Counted from the first letter of the stretch, positions 47,749 to 58,034 are shown. The stretch is DNA of 64,000 nt from Caulobacter sp. CCH9-E1 (GCF_001556515.1 NZ_LSJA01000317.1:1-64000); one strand, 5' to 3'. Notes: generated by a model from the sequence alone, not told the origin. Program-made: numbers and translations.

Positions 47749-48102
47749 TTAGCGTGGCGGGCTTTGACCGCTGCTGGTCGCGGTTGACGACGAGCCTGAG
47801 GTCGCCGCTCCTGGCGTCGTGCCCGTCGAACGATCCTGCGTGCTGTTCGAGCCGGTGGTCCCTGGGGCGCCGGTCGTCGAACCCGTTGTTCCCGTTCCGC
47901 TCGCGCCGGTCCCGGTGTCGACGTTTCCGGGCGTCGTCATGTCGGGTGCTGTCGGGGTTTGGCCCGTCGTCGAGCTGCTCGCGGCTGGGTCGGTCGCTGT
48001 CGTCGGGGTCTGGTTCTGGTCTTGGCGAGAGCAACCGCCCACGACCGTGGCGGCGGCGAGCGATGCGGCGGACAAGCCGATCATGAGGGCGTGTCGGTTC
48101 AT
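47749..48102 (-). CDS. Low-complexity Ser/Thr/Gly-rich lipoprotein
   Basis: A 117-aa protein with signal and lipobox VVGGC (C24). The mature part is almost wholly Thr, Ser, Gly, Ala and Pro (for example GTGASGTGTTGSTTGAPG), so it is probably disordered in the periplasm or cell wall. ATG 48102 follows AAGGAGA at seven bases. A small hairpin (GTCCGC/GCGGAC near 48120) lies in the leader. No function can be assigned. Confidence 0.75.
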   Translation of the reverse strand: MNRHALMIGLSAASLAAATVVGGCSRQDQNQTPTTATDPAASSSTTGQTPTAPDMTTPGNVDTGTGASGTGTTGSTTGAPGTTGSNSTQDRSTGTTPGAATSGSSSTATSSGQSPPR

Positions 48103-48327
48103 CGAAGGTCTCCTTGTTGTTGTCCGCAAGGCGGACGGTAAAGACCAACGACGCGCGGGCGATGTTCGGTGCGCGGGATATGCAAAGGACATTTCGACGG
48201 ATGGCTTTGCGGGAGCTTGGCCTCCGCCCTGAAGCGGCCGGAATCCTGCGGTCCAAGATTCGTCGCACTTGTCGGGGAGGCCGTGTCGTTCTACGCCGGC
48301 CATGACCTAGTCTGTTCGGGGTAATCG

Positions 48328-49173
48328 ATGAAGTTCGCCATGACCGCCGCCGCCTTGGCGCTCGCCGCAGTGACGGCCTCCGCTACGACGGCTTCGGCCC
48401 AGACCGCCGCTCCAACTGGCGCGGACTGGCGCGCGCCTGACCCCAATAACGTGATCGTGGTGGAGACGAACAAGGGGCGGATCATCGCCGAGCTCTATCC
48501 TCAGGCCGCGCCCAATCACGTCGAGCGCGTCCGGAGCCTGGTGAAGAGCGGCTTCTATGACGGCCTGACCTTCTTCCGTGTCATCAGCGACTTCATGGCC
48601 CAGACGGGCGACCCGCAGAACACCGGCATGGGCGGTTCGGACCAGCCCAATCTGACGGCCGAGTTCACCTTCCGCCGTGGCGCCGACCTGCCGCTGGGCG
48701 CCAGCTTCAAGGTGGGCAGCAACGAGCAGGGCTGGGTCGACGCCTTGCCCGTCACTAGCCAGAACTCGGCCTTGGCCGTGATGACAGCCGATCGCAAGGT
48801 CGCGACCTGGGGCAACTTCTGTCCCGGCGTCCTGGGCATGGCGCGCGCCGGCGATCCCAACAGCGCCAATAGCCAGTTCTTCTTCATGCGCCAGGCGAAC
48901 GCCTCGCTGGACAAGACCTACACCGCCTTCGGCCGCGTGCTGCAGGGCCTCGATGTCGTCCGCGCCATCAAGACGGGCGAGCCCGTGCCCGATCCCCAGG
49001 ACAAGATGCTGAGCGTCAAGCTGCTGGCCGACCTGCCCGCGGACAAGCGTCCCTCGGTGCGGGTCATGGACACCCGCTCGGCCGCCTTCAAGGCTTTGGC
49101 GACCAAGCGGCAGGCCGAACTGGGCGCCAGCTTCACCAATTGCGATCTCGACGTCCCCGTTCAGGTGAAATGA
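48328..49173 (+). CDS. Periplasmic peptidyl-prolyl isomerase, cyclophilin type (copy 1)
   Basis: A 281-aa exported cyclophilin. The signal KFAMTAAALALAAVTASATTASA precedes a cyclophilin domain with GLTFFRVISDFMAQTGDP (Arg-catalytic region) and GMARAGDPNSANSQFFFM. Inserted between these, and at the C-terminus, are about 100 residues absent from minimal cyclophilins (such as FKVGSNEQGWVDALPV). It is two bases from the next gene, a close paralogue. The 48103-48327 gap before it carries no gene. Confidence 0.92.
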   Translation: MKFAMTAAALALAAVTASATTASAQTAAPTGADWRAPDPNNVIVVETNKGRIIAELYPQAAPNHVERVRSLVKSGFYDGLTFFRVISDFMAQTGDPQNTGMGGSDQPNLTAEFTFRRGADLPLGASFKVGSNEQGWVDALPVTSQNSALAVMTADRKVATWGNFCPGVLGMARAGDPNSANSQFFFMRQANASLDKTYTAFGRVLQGLDVVRAIKTGEPVPDPQDKMLSVKLLADLPADKRPSVRVMDTRSAAFKALATKRQAELGASFTNCDLDVPVQVK

Positions 49174-49174
49174 C

Positions 49175-50017
49175 ATGACGCTGTCTCGTGCGCTGTCGCC
49201 CTGCCTGGTTCTCGCGATGACCTCGAGCGCCGCCATGGCGGCGACGCCGAGCAAGCCGTCGGAAGCGGATTGGCGCACGCCCGCGCCCGAGACGATCCTG
49301 GTGATCGACACCAACAAGGGCCGGGTGCTGGTCGAGCTGATCCCGGAAGTCGCGCCAAACCACGTCGCGCGCCTGCAGGAGCTGACCCGCGCGGGCGTCT
49401 ATGATGGTCGGACCTTCTTCCGGGTCATCGACCGGTTCATGGCTCAGACAGGCGATCCGACCAATACGGGCGAGGGCGGCTCCGACAAGCCCAACCTCAA
49501 GGCCGAGTTCACGTTCCGCCGCACCGCCGAGACGCCGTTCGTCCCCATGGCCGCGCCGGCCGGCCTTGAGGTCGGCTACCTGAAGTCCCTGCCGGTCGTC
49601 AGCCAGGCCTGGAGCTGGAGCGACATGACCAGCGACCATAAGGTCGCGGCCTGGGGGACCTATTGCCCCGGCGTGGTCGGCATGGCGCGGGACGAGGACA
49701 ACAACTCGGCCAACAGCCAGTTCTTCCTGATGCGCCAGCCCTATCCGTCGCTGGACAAGCGCTACACCGCCTTTGGACGCGTGGTCAGCGGATTAAGCGC
49801 GGTGCGCGCCATCAAGACGGGCGAACCCGTGCCCGCGCCGCAAGACCAGATGCTGAAGCTTCGACTGCTGTCGGATATCCCCGAAGCCGAACGGCCCAGG
49901 GTGCGACTTATTGACCCAAAAGGCCCGTGGTTCGCCGCCGAAACTCAGCGTCTGAGGGCTTTGAAAGGCGCGGACTTTTCTGTCTGCGACATCGATTTGC
50001 CGGCGGAAGTTCGCTGA
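49175..50017 (+). CDS. Periplasmic peptidyl-prolyl isomerase, cyclophilin type (copy 2)
   Basis: A 280-aa paralogue of the preceding gene with its own signal peptide (TLSRALSPCLVLAMTSSAAMA). It has GRTFFRVIDRFMAQTGDP, GMARDEDNNSANSQFFLM, and the same insertions and C-terminal extension ending in a Cys-Asp-x-Asp segment (FSVCDIDLPAEV; compare FTNCDLDVPVQV in copy 1). Tandem duplication is plain. The two are probably co-translated. Confidence 0.92.
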   Translation: MTLSRALSPCLVLAMTSSAAMAATPSKPSEADWRTPAPETILVIDTNKGRVLVELIPEVAPNHVARLQELTRAGVYDGRTFFRVIDRFMAQTGDPTNTGEGGSDKPNLKAEFTFRRTAETPFVPMAAPAGLEVGYLKSLPVVSQAWSWSDMTSDHKVAAWGTYCPGVVGMARDEDNNSANSQFFLMRQPYPSLDKRYTAFGRVVSGLSAVRAIKTGEPVPAPQDQMLKLRLLSDIPEAERPRVRLIDPKGPWFAAETQRLRALKGADFSVCDIDLPAEVR

Positions 50018-50110
50018 GCTCTAGCGGTTTTCGCGCGAAGACTTGGTTCACAGGGCGCCCTGAACCGCGCTAGAAGCGCGGTCGCATCACTCGCCACATA
50101 AGGGAAGACC

Positions 50111-50578
50111 ATGTCGGCCGACCTCGAAAACACCCTGATCCTGACGCTGGAGACCGGTCCGGTCACCATCAAGCTGCGCCCCGACCTGGCGCCTGGCCAC
50201 GTCGAGCGGATCAAGGAGCTGGTGCGCGAGGGCTTCTATGACGGCGTCGTCTTCCACCGCGTGATCCCGGGCTTCATGGCCCAGGGCGGCGATCCGTCGG
50301 GCACCGGCCGCGGCGGTTCGGACAAGCCGGACCTGAAGGCCGAGTTCAACAAGGAGCCGCACGTGCGCGGCATCTGCTCGATGGCCCGGACGCCCGATCC
50401 GAACTCTGCCAACAGCCAGTTCTTCATCGTGTTCGACGACGCCACATTCCTGGACGGTCAGTACACGGTCTGGGGTCAGGTGGTCGAAGGCATGGAACAT
50501 GTCGACGCTCTGCCGAAGGGCGAGCCGCCGAAAGAGCCGGGCAAGATCGTCAGCGCCAAGATCGCGGCCGACGCCTAA
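50111..50578 (+). CDS. ppiB: Cytosolic peptidyl-prolyl isomerase (cyclophilin)
   Basis: A 155-aa minimal cyclophilin without a signal peptide, so cytosolic. It has GVVFHRVIPGFMAQGGDPSGTGRGG, ICSMARTPDPNSANSQFFIV and GQYTVWGQVVEGME. This is the third cyclophilin in a row. A strong intrinsic terminator follows at 50603-50638. Confidence 0.95.
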   Translation: MSADLENTLILTLETGPVTIKLRPDLAPGHVERIKELVREGFYDGVVFHRVIPGFMAQGGDPSGTGRGGSDKPDLKAEFNKEPHVRGICSMARTPDPNSANSQFFIVFDDATFLDGQYTVWGQVVEGMEHVDALPKGEPPKEPGKIVSAKIAADA

Positions 50579-50602
50579 CCCTCAGCGCTTCGCGAATTCA
50601 AG

Positions 50603-50638
50603 CGGCTCCAGGCCTGGCGTCTGGAGCCGTTTCTATTT
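50603..50638 (+). terminator. Rho-independent terminator after the cyclophilin cluster
   Basis: Perfect 9-bp stem CGGCTCCAG (50603-50611) with CTGGAGCCG (50621-50629), loop of nine bases, then TTTCTATTT (50630-50638). It closes the plus-strand transcript ending with ppiB and overlaps the end of the convergent minus-strand gene. Confidence 0.85.
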
Positions 50639-51604
50639 GGACGATCGGCGTAGCGTCACGATGACGGGGCGATGGTCGGAGCCAATGGCCGGTCCGCGCT
50701 CGACCTTGATCGCGCGCCAGTCGGAGCCGGCATAGACGTGGTCGATGGGCAGGAAGGGCGCCGGCGCGGCGGCGACGCGCGAGAACTGACCGGACGGCCA
50801 GGAGGGCAGGGCCCGGGTCCATCGGTTAAGGCCCAACGCCTTGTCCTGACGCCTCAGGGTGAAGGACCAAGGCGTCGAGTTGAAGTCGCCGGTCACGATC
50901 AGGGTTCGCTGGTCGAAGTTGGAGGCGGCTTTGACCAGCGTCGCCGATTGCACCTGCTGGCGCCCCGCCGGCACGGGCCAAACATAATGGACGCCGAGGA
51001 CCGTAAAGGGGCCCGCTGGGTCCTCGATCGTCGCCCATGCGCCCGGCAGCCCCTTCTGAAGCGAGCCGGAGGCGCTCACCTTCCTTCGGGAAAAGATCCA
51101 GGGCTCGCAGCGCCCGGACTTGCAGGACACGAAGGGATAGGCGGCCCGCAGGCCCTTGTTGACGGCCCAAGCCGCCCCGCCGCCTTCCTCCATCACGATG
51201 ACGTCGGCGTCCTGCGCCAGCAGCCACTCCAGGCTCTTTTCCGGCGCGTAGTTCTCGTGCCAGGCATTGAACTGGATGATCTTGAGGTCGCCCGGCGCGG
51301 TGGCCTCCGGCTTGAAGCGCCAGGCCATGCGCAGTTCGGGCAGCATCATCACGCCGCAGGCGCTGACCGTGACAACGCCGAGCGCAACGATGACCCATCG
51401 CTCGGCTTCGCGCGCGAAGAGGCCTCCCAGCAGGACCGCGCCGACACCCATGGCCAGCCACAGCGGCGCCGCGTGGGTCAGGGCGTCCAGCCGGGGGCTG
51501 ACCGCGCCGCCCAGGCTCATCAGAGCGAGAATGGCGCCACATAGGCCTAGCATCAGGCCCGTGCCGCGGACGAGAAGACTCATGAGCTGTGCAATGAGAC
51601 GCAT
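50633..51604 (-). CDS. Endonuclease/exonuclease/phosphatase family protein, membrane anchored
   Basis: A 323-aa protein with three hydrophobic spans in the first ~100 residues (IAQLMSLLVRGTGLMLGLCG, LWLAMGVGAVLLGGLF, VIVALGVVTVSACGVMM), then an EEP domain. Active-site motifs are IQFNAWHEN, VMEEGGG, GDFNSTPW, PIDHVYAG and GSDHRPVIV. The domain probably faces the periplasm. Substrate may be DNA, a phospholipid or a nucleotide. The start could also be ATG 51583. Confidence 0.87.
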   Translation of the reverse strand: MRLIAQLMSLLVRGTGLMLGLCGAILALMSLGGAVSPRLDALTHAAPLWLAMGVGAVLLGGLFAREAERWVIVALGVVTVSACGVMMLPELRMAWRFKPEATAPGDLKIIQFNAWHENYAPEKSLEWLLAQDADVIVMEEGGGAAWAVNKGLRAAYPFVSCKSGRCEPWIFSRRKVSASGSLQKGLPGAWATIEDPAGPFTVLGVHYVWPVPAGRQQVQSATLVKAASNFDQRTLIVTGDFNSTPWSFTLRRQDKALGLNRWTRALPSWPSGQFSRVAAAPAPFLPIDHVYAGSDWRAIKVERGPAIGSDHRPVIVTLRRSSK

Positions 51605-51734
51605 GAGCCGCTGTTAGCATGCGTCAATGACCGTTGGCGCGCCCGCGTTTTACGGTTTATCGCTTCCTTGCGTCTCTCCCGCTGATCGCCTGACTCTTGA
51701 CCTTCGGCGCCCATCGTGCGCTTGAAGCGCGCCC

Positions 51735-52841
51735 ATGCGCCTATCCGACTTCGACTTCGACCTCCCCGAGGATCGCATCGCCCTGCGGCCGGCCGAGCCG
51801 CGCGACGCCGCGCGTCTGCTGGTCGTACGGCCTGGCCAGGGTCTGGCCGATCATGTGGTTCGCGAACTGCCCGATTTCCTGCGTCCTGGCGACGCCATGG
51901 TCTTCAACGACACCCGTGTGATCCCGGCGCGTCTCGCGGGCTTGCGCGAGGGGCGGACGACGGGCGGCGCGGACGGCACGCCTGTCGCGGTCGAGGCGAC
52001 CTTGCACCGGCGCGTCGCGCCGGACCGCTGGAGCGCCTTCATGCGTCCCGGCAAGCGTTTGAAGGTCGGCGACCGCGTCGCCTTTGGCGCGCGCGACGAC
52101 CGCGCCTGCGAACTCGACCGCCTGGACGCCACGGTCGCCGAGAAGCACGAGGGCGGCGAGGTCCTGCTGGCCTTCGACCTTTCCGGGCCTGACCTCGATA
52201 TCGGCATCGCTCGCCATGGCGACATGCCGCTGCCGCCCTATATCGCCGCCAAGCGCGGGGAGGACGACCGGGACCGCGCCGACTACCAGACCGTCTATGC
52301 GCGCGAAGACGGCTCCGTCGCCGCGCCGACCGCCGGACTGCACTTCACGCCTGAACTGCTCGAGGCCCTGAAGGCCAAGGGCGTTTCGACGCATTTCGTC
52401 ACCCTCCACGTTGGGGCGGGCACCTTCCTGCCGGTCAAGACCGACGACGTCTCCGAACACAAGATGCACGCCGAGTACGGACAGGTGACGCGCGAAGTCG
52501 CCGACGCCCTGAACGCCGCCCGCGCCGCTGGCGGCCGGATCATCTGCGTCGGCACCACCTCGCTGCGCCTGCTGGAGAGCGCCACGGGCGAGGACGGCGT
52601 CGTGCGGCCGTTCGCCGACGAGACCGCGATCTTCATCACGCCGGGCTATCGCTTCCGCGCCGCGGATGTGCTGATGACTAACTTCCACCTGCCCAAGTCG
52701 ACCCTGTTCATGCTGGTCAGCGCGTTTGCCGGACGCGAGACGATGCGCGCGGCCTATGAGCACGCCATATCGACGGGCTATCGCTTCTATTCCTATGGCG
52801 ACGGCAGCCTGCTGTTCCGCGCCGAGCCCGAGAGCCGCTGA
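51735..52841 (+). CDS. queA: S-adenosylmethionine:tRNA ribosyltransferase-isomerase
   Basis: Transfers and isomerises the ribosyl part of SAM to preQ1 in tRNA, giving epoxyqueuosine. The 368-aa protein has [55 protein letters not shown] and [11 protein letters not shown]. The stop overlaps the tgt start by one base, so two consecutive queuosine enzymes are coupled. Confidence 0.96.
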   Translation: MRLSDFDFDLPEDRIALRPAEPRDAARLLVVRPGQGLADHVVRELPDFLRPGDAMVFNDTRVIPARLAGLREGRTTGGADGTPVAVEATLHRRVAPDRWSAFMRPGKRLKVGDRVAFGARDDRACELDRLDATVAEKHEGGEVLLAFDLSGPDLDIGIARHGDMPLPPYIAAKRGEDDRDRADYQTVYAREDGSVAAPTAGLHFTPELLEALKAKGVSTHFVTLHVGAGTFLPVKTDDVSEHKMHAEYGQVTREVADALNAARAAGGRIICVGTTSLRLLESATGEDGVVRPFADETAIFITPGYRFRAADVLMTNFHLPKSTLFMLVSAFAGRETMRAAYEHAISTGYRFYSYGDGSLLFRAEPESR

Positions 52842-53956
52842 TGGCCGCGTTCCCTTTCGAGATCAAAGCCACGGACGGCAAGGCGCGCACGGGCGTCCTC
52901 AAGACGCCGCGCGGCGACATCCGCACGCCGGCCTTCATGCCGGTCGGCACGGCCGCCACGGTCAAGGCGATGACCGTCGACCAGGTCAAGGACACCGGCG
53001 CGGACATCATCCTGGGCAACACCTACCACCTGATGCTGCGGCCCTCGGCCGAGCGCGTGGCGCGGCTGGGCGGGCTGCACAAGTTCATGCGTTGGGACAA
53101 GCCGATCCTCACCGACAGCGGCGGCTTCCAGGTCATGAGCCTGTCGGGCATCAGCAAGCTGACCGAGGAGGCCGTGACCTTCTCCAGCCACGTCGACGGC
53201 TCCAAGCACGTGCTGACCCCCGAGCGCTCGATCGAGATCCAGGCCGACCTGCTGGGCAGCGACATCGTCATGCAGCTGGACGAGTGCGTCGCTTGGCCGG
53301 CCGAGGAGGCGAGGGCGCGCAAGGGCATGGAGCTCTCCGCCCGCTGGGCCAAGCGTTCGAAGGACGCTTTCGGAACGCGCGACACCCAGGCCCTATTCGG
53401 CATCCAGCAGGGCTCGACCTTCGAAAACTTGCGTCGCGAGTCTTCTGAAAAGCTGCAGGAGATCGGTTTTGACGGCTACGCCATCGGCGGTCTGGCGGTT
53501 GGCGAGGGCCATGAGGCGATGTGCGAGGTCCTCGACTACGCGCCGGGCCTGCTGCCCCACGATCGCCCGCGCTACCTGATGGGCGTGGGCAAGCCGATCG
53601 ACCTGGTCGAGGCCGTGGCGCGCGGCGTCGACATGTTCGACTGCGTGCTGCCGACCCGCTCGGGCCGCCATGGTCAGGCCTGGACCTGGGACGGGCCGAT
53701 CAATCTGAAGAACGCCAAGTACGCCGAGGATGACACGCCGCTGGACCCGACCAGCGACTGCCCGGCTAGCCGCGACTACTCCAAGGCCTATCTGCGCCAC
53801 CTGTTCAAGGCCGAGGAAATCCTGGGGCAGGTGCTACTGTCCTGGCACAACATCGCCTTCTTCCAGGCGCTGACCGCCGCCATGCGCGCGGCGATCGCGG
53901 AGGGGCGGTTCGAGCAGTTCCGCCGCGACTTCGCCGCCCGGCACCTGTCGCAGTAG
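52841..53956 (+). CDS. tgt: tRNA-guanine transglycosylase
   Basis: Exchanges G34 for preQ1 in GUN-anticodon tRNAs. The 371-aa protein has [10 protein letters not shown] with the substrate Asp, [54 protein letters not shown] with the nucleophile Asp, and zinc ligands in [17 protein letters not shown] (only one Cys of the usual CxC...C set is obvious here). It is coupled to queA. Confidence 0.96.
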   Translation: MAAFPFEIKATDGKARTGVLKTPRGDIRTPAFMPVGTAATVKAMTVDQVKDTGADIILGNTYHLMLRPSAERVARLGGLHKFMRWDKPILTDSGGFQVMSLSGISKLTEEAVTFSSHVDGSKHVLTPERSIEIQADLLGSDIVMQLDECVAWPAEEARARKGMELSARWAKRSKDAFGTRDTQALFGIQQGSTFENLRRESSEKLQEIGFDGYAIGGLAVGEGHEAMCEVLDYAPGLLPHDRPRYLMGVGKPIDLVEAVARGVDMFDCVLPTRSGRHGQAWTWDGPINLKNAKYAEDDTPLDPTSDCPASRDYSKAYLRHLFKAEEILGQVLLSWHNIAFFQALTAAMRAAIAEGRFEQFRRDFAARHLSQ

Positions 53957-53961
53957 GAGCG

Positions 53962-54666
53962 TCAGGAAGACTGACCTTTAGGCTGGGGCGGAAGCTCCTC
54001 CTTGTGGATGGGGAAGCGCGGTTTGCGCGGGCCGTAAGGGTCCGGAGGCGGCGGCATGCCTGGATCGACGACCGGGGGTGGCGCTGGCGGCTTGTGCTGC
54101 GGCGTGGCCGGCGGATTGCAGCCGCGGGACTCGCCCAGGCCCTTCAAGTAGGCGCGGCGAACGGCGCCCGAAGCGATGGCGCTCTGCACGAGGCGATCGT
54201 GCCGCTCGGCGCCGGACAGCTTCCGCACCCAGCCTCGCATGGGGATCATGTCCTGCGCGGCGCTGGCGACGGCGCCGAGGGCGGCTTCGCCAGCGGCCTT
54301 GCGCCCGCGGTCCATCAAGTCCTCATCTCCGGTCGCGGGCATGCTGTCGAGGTCCTCGCCCAACGCCGCATCCAACGGTTTGATCAAGGAGATCAGGCTG
54401 GCGCAGCTCGCGGGGACTGGACGCCTGTACGGATCGTCCATGGACTCAAGCAGGACGCGCGGAATCTTGGTCCGGATGACATTTACGTCTCGCAGCGGCG
54501 CGGTCATGGCGCCGGTGATTCCGTCCTTGTTCGCTTCCGACGCCGATTTGATGCGCTCATCCGACTCCTGAACGGGCGGCGGAGAGGGCGCGGCCTGTTG
54601 GCGCGCGGACGCGCATCCGGCCGCCGCGACCGCCAGAAAGCCCGCTAAAAGCAAGGTTCTACGCAT
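53962..54666 (-). CDS. Hypothetical lipoprotein with proline-rich tail
   Basis: A 234-aa protein with signal and lipobox AAAGC (C18). A helical centre (LISLIKPLDAALGEDLDS, KAAGEAALGAVASAAQDM) is followed by a long proline-rich C-terminus (HKPPAPPPVVDPGMPPPPDP). I do not recognise the family. It converges with tgt and precedes the tRNA gene on the opposite strand. Confidence 0.75.
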   Translation of the reverse strand: MRRTLLLAGFLAVAAAGCASARQQAAPSPPPVQESDERIKSASEANKDGITGAMTAPLRDVNVIRTKIPRVLLESMDDPYRRPVPASCASLISLIKPLDAALGEDLDSMPATGDEDLMDRGRKAAGEAALGAVASAAQDMIPMRGWVRKLSGAERHDRLVQSAIASGAVRRAYLKGLGESRGCNPPATPQHKPPAPPPVVDPGMPPPPDPYGPRKPRFPIHKEELPPQPKGQSS

Positions 54667-54793
54667 GACTCACCCTAACCCGCTCACAGCTTTACCACTC
54701 TGGACGGGAAAAACGGCGAAAGCGTGCTTGCGGGCCCGACGACCCCCGACTATGGTCCGCGCCGCTTCCACCGGCCCCCGCCGGATCGTGAGC

Positions 54794-54868
54794 GGGCCGG
54801 TAGCTCAGTGGTAGAGCATTCGACTTTTAATCGAATGGTCCTGGGTTCGAGTCCCAGCCGGCCTACCA
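54794..54868 (+). tRNA. tRNA-Lys (UUU)
   Basis: Cloverleaf: acceptor GGGCCGG with CCGGCCT (first pair G-U), TA, D-stem GCTC/GAGC, anticodon stem ATTCGA/TCGAAT with loop CTTTTAA (anticodon TTT), T-arm CTGGG-TTCGAGT-CCCAG, discriminator A and encoded CCA at 54866-54868. Confidence 0.95.
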
Positions 54869-54901
54869 AACTTCAAGTCCCTGATCTGAAAAAGCTTATC
54901 C

Positions 54902-54924
54902 GCCGCGCGGTTTCATCGCGCGGC
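54902..54924 (+). terminator. Hairpin downstream of tRNA-Lys
   Basis: Perfect 8-bp stem GCCGCGCG (54902-54909) with CGCGCGGC (54917-54924), seven-base loop, about 33 bases after the tRNA. No T tract follows. The rest of the gap to cysT (54925-55138) shows no gene and no sulfate-binding protein. Confidence 0.4.
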
Positions 54925-55138
54925 CGCAGTCGATGACTGCGTCTCGTGGGGCATGGGTCGCCGCGCTCGCCAGTTTTTCTCCATGTCCCATCCGGCTTTT
55001 CTCGTTTGCCCCATGATCGTGGTAGAGATTTAAGCGGCTCAGTTCTTCGCGACGCCGCCGGGACCGGACACGGTCCCGAGCACGTTCAGCCTCAACAGAG
55101 CCATGTGGCGAGCCCGGACCCTGGACGACGATCAGACG

Positions 55139-56002
55139 ATGACCGCCGACACCGCCGAGCGCCGGCCGCCGGCCAAGAGACCCCTGTTTCGCCGCCGTTC
55201 GGCCATTCCGGGATTTGGGCTGACGATGGGCGTAACGCTCTCGGTCCTGTCGCTGATCGTTCTGATCCCGCTGTCGGCCGTGGTGCTGAAGGCTGCGCAA
55301 CAGTCGCCCGCCGAGTTCTGGACCGTCGCCACGTCACAGCGCGCCTTGGCGGCCTATCGGCTGACGTTCGGCGCGGCCTTCGTCGCGGCCCTGGTCAATG
55401 GGATCTTCGGGGTCCTGACCGCCTGGGCGCTGGTCCGCTATGACTTTCCCGGCAAGACGATCGTCAACGCCCTGGTTGACCTGCCGTTCGCCCTGCCGAC
55501 CGCCGTGGCGGGCATCGCCTTGGCGACGCTCTATTCGCCCAATGGATGGATCGGGCAGTTCTTGACGCCCTTGGGGATCAAGGCCGCCTACAACCCGATC
55601 GGCGTCACCATCGCCCTGATCTTCATTGGCCTGCCGTTCGTGGTCCGCACGATCGAGCCCGTGCTGCGCGACGCCGCCGAGGACGTCGAGGAGGCCGCGG
55701 CCAGCCTTGGGGCCAGCCGTTTCGACACCATCGTCCGCATCGTCCTGCCGGCTCTGGCACCCGCCTGGCTGACCGGCTTCGCCCTGGCCTTCGCCCGGGG
55801 CGTAGGTGAGTACGGCTCGGTGATCTTCATCGCTGGTAACATGCCCTACAAGTCCGAGATCGCGCCGCTGCTGATCATCATCCAGCTGGAGCAGTTCGAG
55901 TACGCCCGCGCCGCGACGATCGCCGTGGTGATGCTGGCCGTCTCCTTCACGATGCTGCTGGTCATCAACGCCATCCAAGCCTGGTCGCGGAGGTTCGCCT
56001 GA
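55139..56002 (+). CDS. cysT: Sulfate/thiosulfate ABC transporter permease CysT
   Basis: Inner-membrane subunit of the sulfate importer. The 287-aa protein has six spans and the binding-protein-dependent permease loop DAAEDVEEAAASLGASRFDTIVRIVLPAL, which docks on CysA. ATG 55139 was preferred to an upstream one at 55103. It overlaps cysW by one base. No cysP or sbp gene is adjacent. Confidence 0.92.
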   Translation: MTADTAERRPPAKRPLFRRRSAIPGFGLTMGVTLSVLSLIVLIPLSAVVLKAAQQSPAEFWTVATSQRALAAYRLTFGAAFVAALVNGIFGVLTAWALVRYDFPGKTIVNALVDLPFALPTAVAGIALATLYSPNGWIGQFLTPLGIKAAYNPIGVTIALIFIGLPFVVRTIEPVLRDAAEDVEEAAASLGASRFDTIVRIVLPALAPAWLTGFALAFARGVGEYGSVIFIAGNMPYKSEIAPLLIIIQLEQFEYARAATIAVVMLAVSFTMLLVINAIQAWSRRFA

Positions 56003-56862
56003 TGAGCGCCGTCGCTACGCGCCACCGCCGCGCCACCGACGATCCGACCTGGGCCAAGGTCCTGGTCATCGGGACCGTCATGGCCTTCCTGGCGCTGGTC
56101 CTGATCCTGCCCCTGGTCGCGGTGTTCGCCGAGGCTCTGCGCAAGGGCCTGGACGCCGCCCTGGCGGCCGTCAGCAATCCCGACGCCCTGGCGGCCGTGA
56201 AGCTGACCCTGATCACCGCCGCCATCGCCGTGCCGTTCAACGCGGTGTTCGGTCTGTGCGCGTCCTGGGCGATCGCCAAGCACGACTTCTGGGGCAAGCC
56301 GTTCCTGATCACCCTGATCGACCTGCCGTTCTCGGTCTCGCCGGTCGTGGCGGGCCTGATCTATGTGCTGGTCTTCGGCTTGCAGGGCTGGATGGGCGAG
56401 TGGCTGCTGGACAATGACCTGAAGATCATCTTCGCCGTGCCGGGCATCGTCCTGGCGACAATCTTCGTGACCTTCCCGTTCGTGGCGCGCGAGCTCATCC
56501 CGCTGATGCAGGAGCAGGGGACCAGCGAAGAGGAGGCGGCCGTGTCGATGGGCGCCAGCGGGCTCTATACGTTCTGGCGGGTCACCGCGCCCAATGTCCG
56601 CTGGGGGCTGCTGTACGGCGTCCTGCTGTGCAACGCCCGCGCCATGGGCGAGTTCGGCGCGGTGTCGGTGGTCAGCGGCCACATTCGCGGCCTGACCAAC
56701 ACCATGCCGCTGCACGTCGAGATCCTTTACAACGAATACGACTTCGTCGGCGCCTTCGCGGTCGCGGCCCTGCTGTGCCTGCTGGCGGTCGTGACCCTTG
56801 TCCTGAAGACGGCGCTCGAAGTCGCCCAGCCCGACGTTCGCGCCGGGCGTGGCGGACACTGA
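56002..56862 (+). CDS. cysW: Sulfate ABC transporter permease CysW
   Basis: Second permease subunit, 286 aa with six spans. Its coupling loop is [23 protein letters not shown], and its ending [31 protein letters not shown] is typical of CysW. The one-base overlap with cysT and close spacing to cysA indicate one operon. Confidence 0.92.
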   Translation: MSAVATRHRRATDDPTWAKVLVIGTVMAFLALVLILPLVAVFAEALRKGLDAALAAVSNPDALAAVKLTLITAAIAVPFNAVFGLCASWAIAKHDFWGKPFLITLIDLPFSVSPVVAGLIYVLVFGLQGWMGEWLLDNDLKIIFAVPGIVLATIFVTFPFVARELIPLMQEQGTSEEEAAVSMGASGLYTFWRVTAPNVRWGLLYGVLLCNARAMGEFGAVSVVSGHIRGLTNTMPLHVEILYNEYDFVGAFAVAALLCLLAVVTLVLKTALEVAQPDVRAGRGGH

Positions 56863-56878
56863 ACGGACTGAACGGCCC

Positions 56879-57898
56879 ATGACCATTTCCATCCGCTCCG
56901 TCGAAAAGAAGTTCGGCCGCTACCCGGCCCTGAACAAGGTCGATCTCGAGATCGCCGACGGCGAACTGCTGGCGCTTCTGGGCCCTTCGGGCTCGGGCAA
57001 GACGACCCTGCTGCGCACGATCGCGGGCCTGGAGTTTCCCGACGAAGGTCAAGTGCTGTTCGATGGCGAGGACGTGACCTACGCCTCGGCCGCCGCGCGG
57101 CGCGTAGGCTTTGTGTTCCAGCAGTACGCGCTGTTCAAGCACATGACCGTGGCCAAGAACATCGCGTTCGGCCTCGACGTCCGAAAGGGCCAGGACAAGC
57201 CGTCCAAGGCCGAGATCGCGCGGCGCGTGGAGGACCTGCTGAAGCTGGTCGAGCTGGAAGGCCTGGGTCAGCGGTATCCATCGCAGCTGTCGGGCGGCCA
57301 GCGCCAGCGAGTCGCCTTGTCGCGCGCCCTGGCCGTGCAGCCCAGCGTGCTACTGCTCGACGAGCCGTTCGGGGCGCTGGACGCTACGGTTCGGAAGTCG
57401 CTGCGCCGTGAACTGCGCCGCGTGCACGACGCCACCGGCGTCACCACGATCTTCGTCACCCACGACCAGGAGGAGGCGCTGGAACTGGCCGACCGGGTGG
57501 CGATCCTGAACCAGGGGCGCATCGAGCAGATCGGCACGCCCGACCAGGTGCACGACCAGCCGGCCTCCGCCTTCGTCTGCGGCTTCGTTGGCGAGGCCAA
57601 CAGCTTCCAGGGTGAGGTCTCCAGCGGCCGGTTCAGCGCTGGCGCCTTGGCCTTGCCGGCGTCGGGCGTTCGAGACGGCGCGGCGATGGCGTATGTGCGA
57701 CCGCATGATTTCGTGCTGGACGACGCCGGCTTCGAGGTGCGCGTCGATCGGGCGCACGTGCAGGGCGCCCTGACGACCGTCAACGCGACGACGCTTGATG
57801 GTCGGCGGATCGAGATCAGCGCCTCGCGGGCCGAGGCGGCTCGCTTCCAGGGCGCGGTCCGTGTGGCGGCGCGCAAGGCGCACGTCTACGCGGCCTAG
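56879..57898 (+). CDS. cysA: Sulfate ABC transporter ATP-binding protein CysA
   Basis: Drives sulfate or thiosulfate import. The 339-aa ATPase has the Walker [10 protein letters not shown], signature [15 protein letters not shown], Walker [14 protein letters not shown]-loop, and switch His in [15 protein letters not shown]-terminal TOBE-like domain follows. The ATG at 56879 begins [13 protein letters not shown]; an upstream in-frame GTG at 56849 would overlap cysW. Confidence 0.94.
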   Translation: MTISIRSVEKKFGRYPALNKVDLEIADGELLALLGPSGSGKTTLLRTIAGLEFPDEGQVLFDGEDVTYASAAARRVGFVFQQYALFKHMTVAKNIAFGLDVRKGQDKPSKAEIARRVEDLLKLVELEGLGQRYPSQLSGGQRQRVALSRALAVQPSVLLLDEPFGALDATVRKSLRRELRRVHDATGVTTIFVTHDQEEALELADRVAILNQGRIEQIGTPDQVHDQPASAFVCGFVGEANSFQGEVSSGRFSAGALALPASGVRDGAAMAYVRPHDFVLDDAGFEVRVDRAHVQGALTTVNATTLDGRRIEISASRAEAARFQGAVRVAARKAHVYAA

Positions 57899-58034
57899 AG
57901 CGAGCCCCTTGCCTCCCCGGATCTAGATCTCGAAAACCCGGTTTGGTGAATGGGCCGCTGGGCGCAGACGAAATATCAAGGCTTACGGTAAACTCTCTCG
58001 CCGACTCGGCAGAAGTTTTGAAGGTCTTAGGTCT

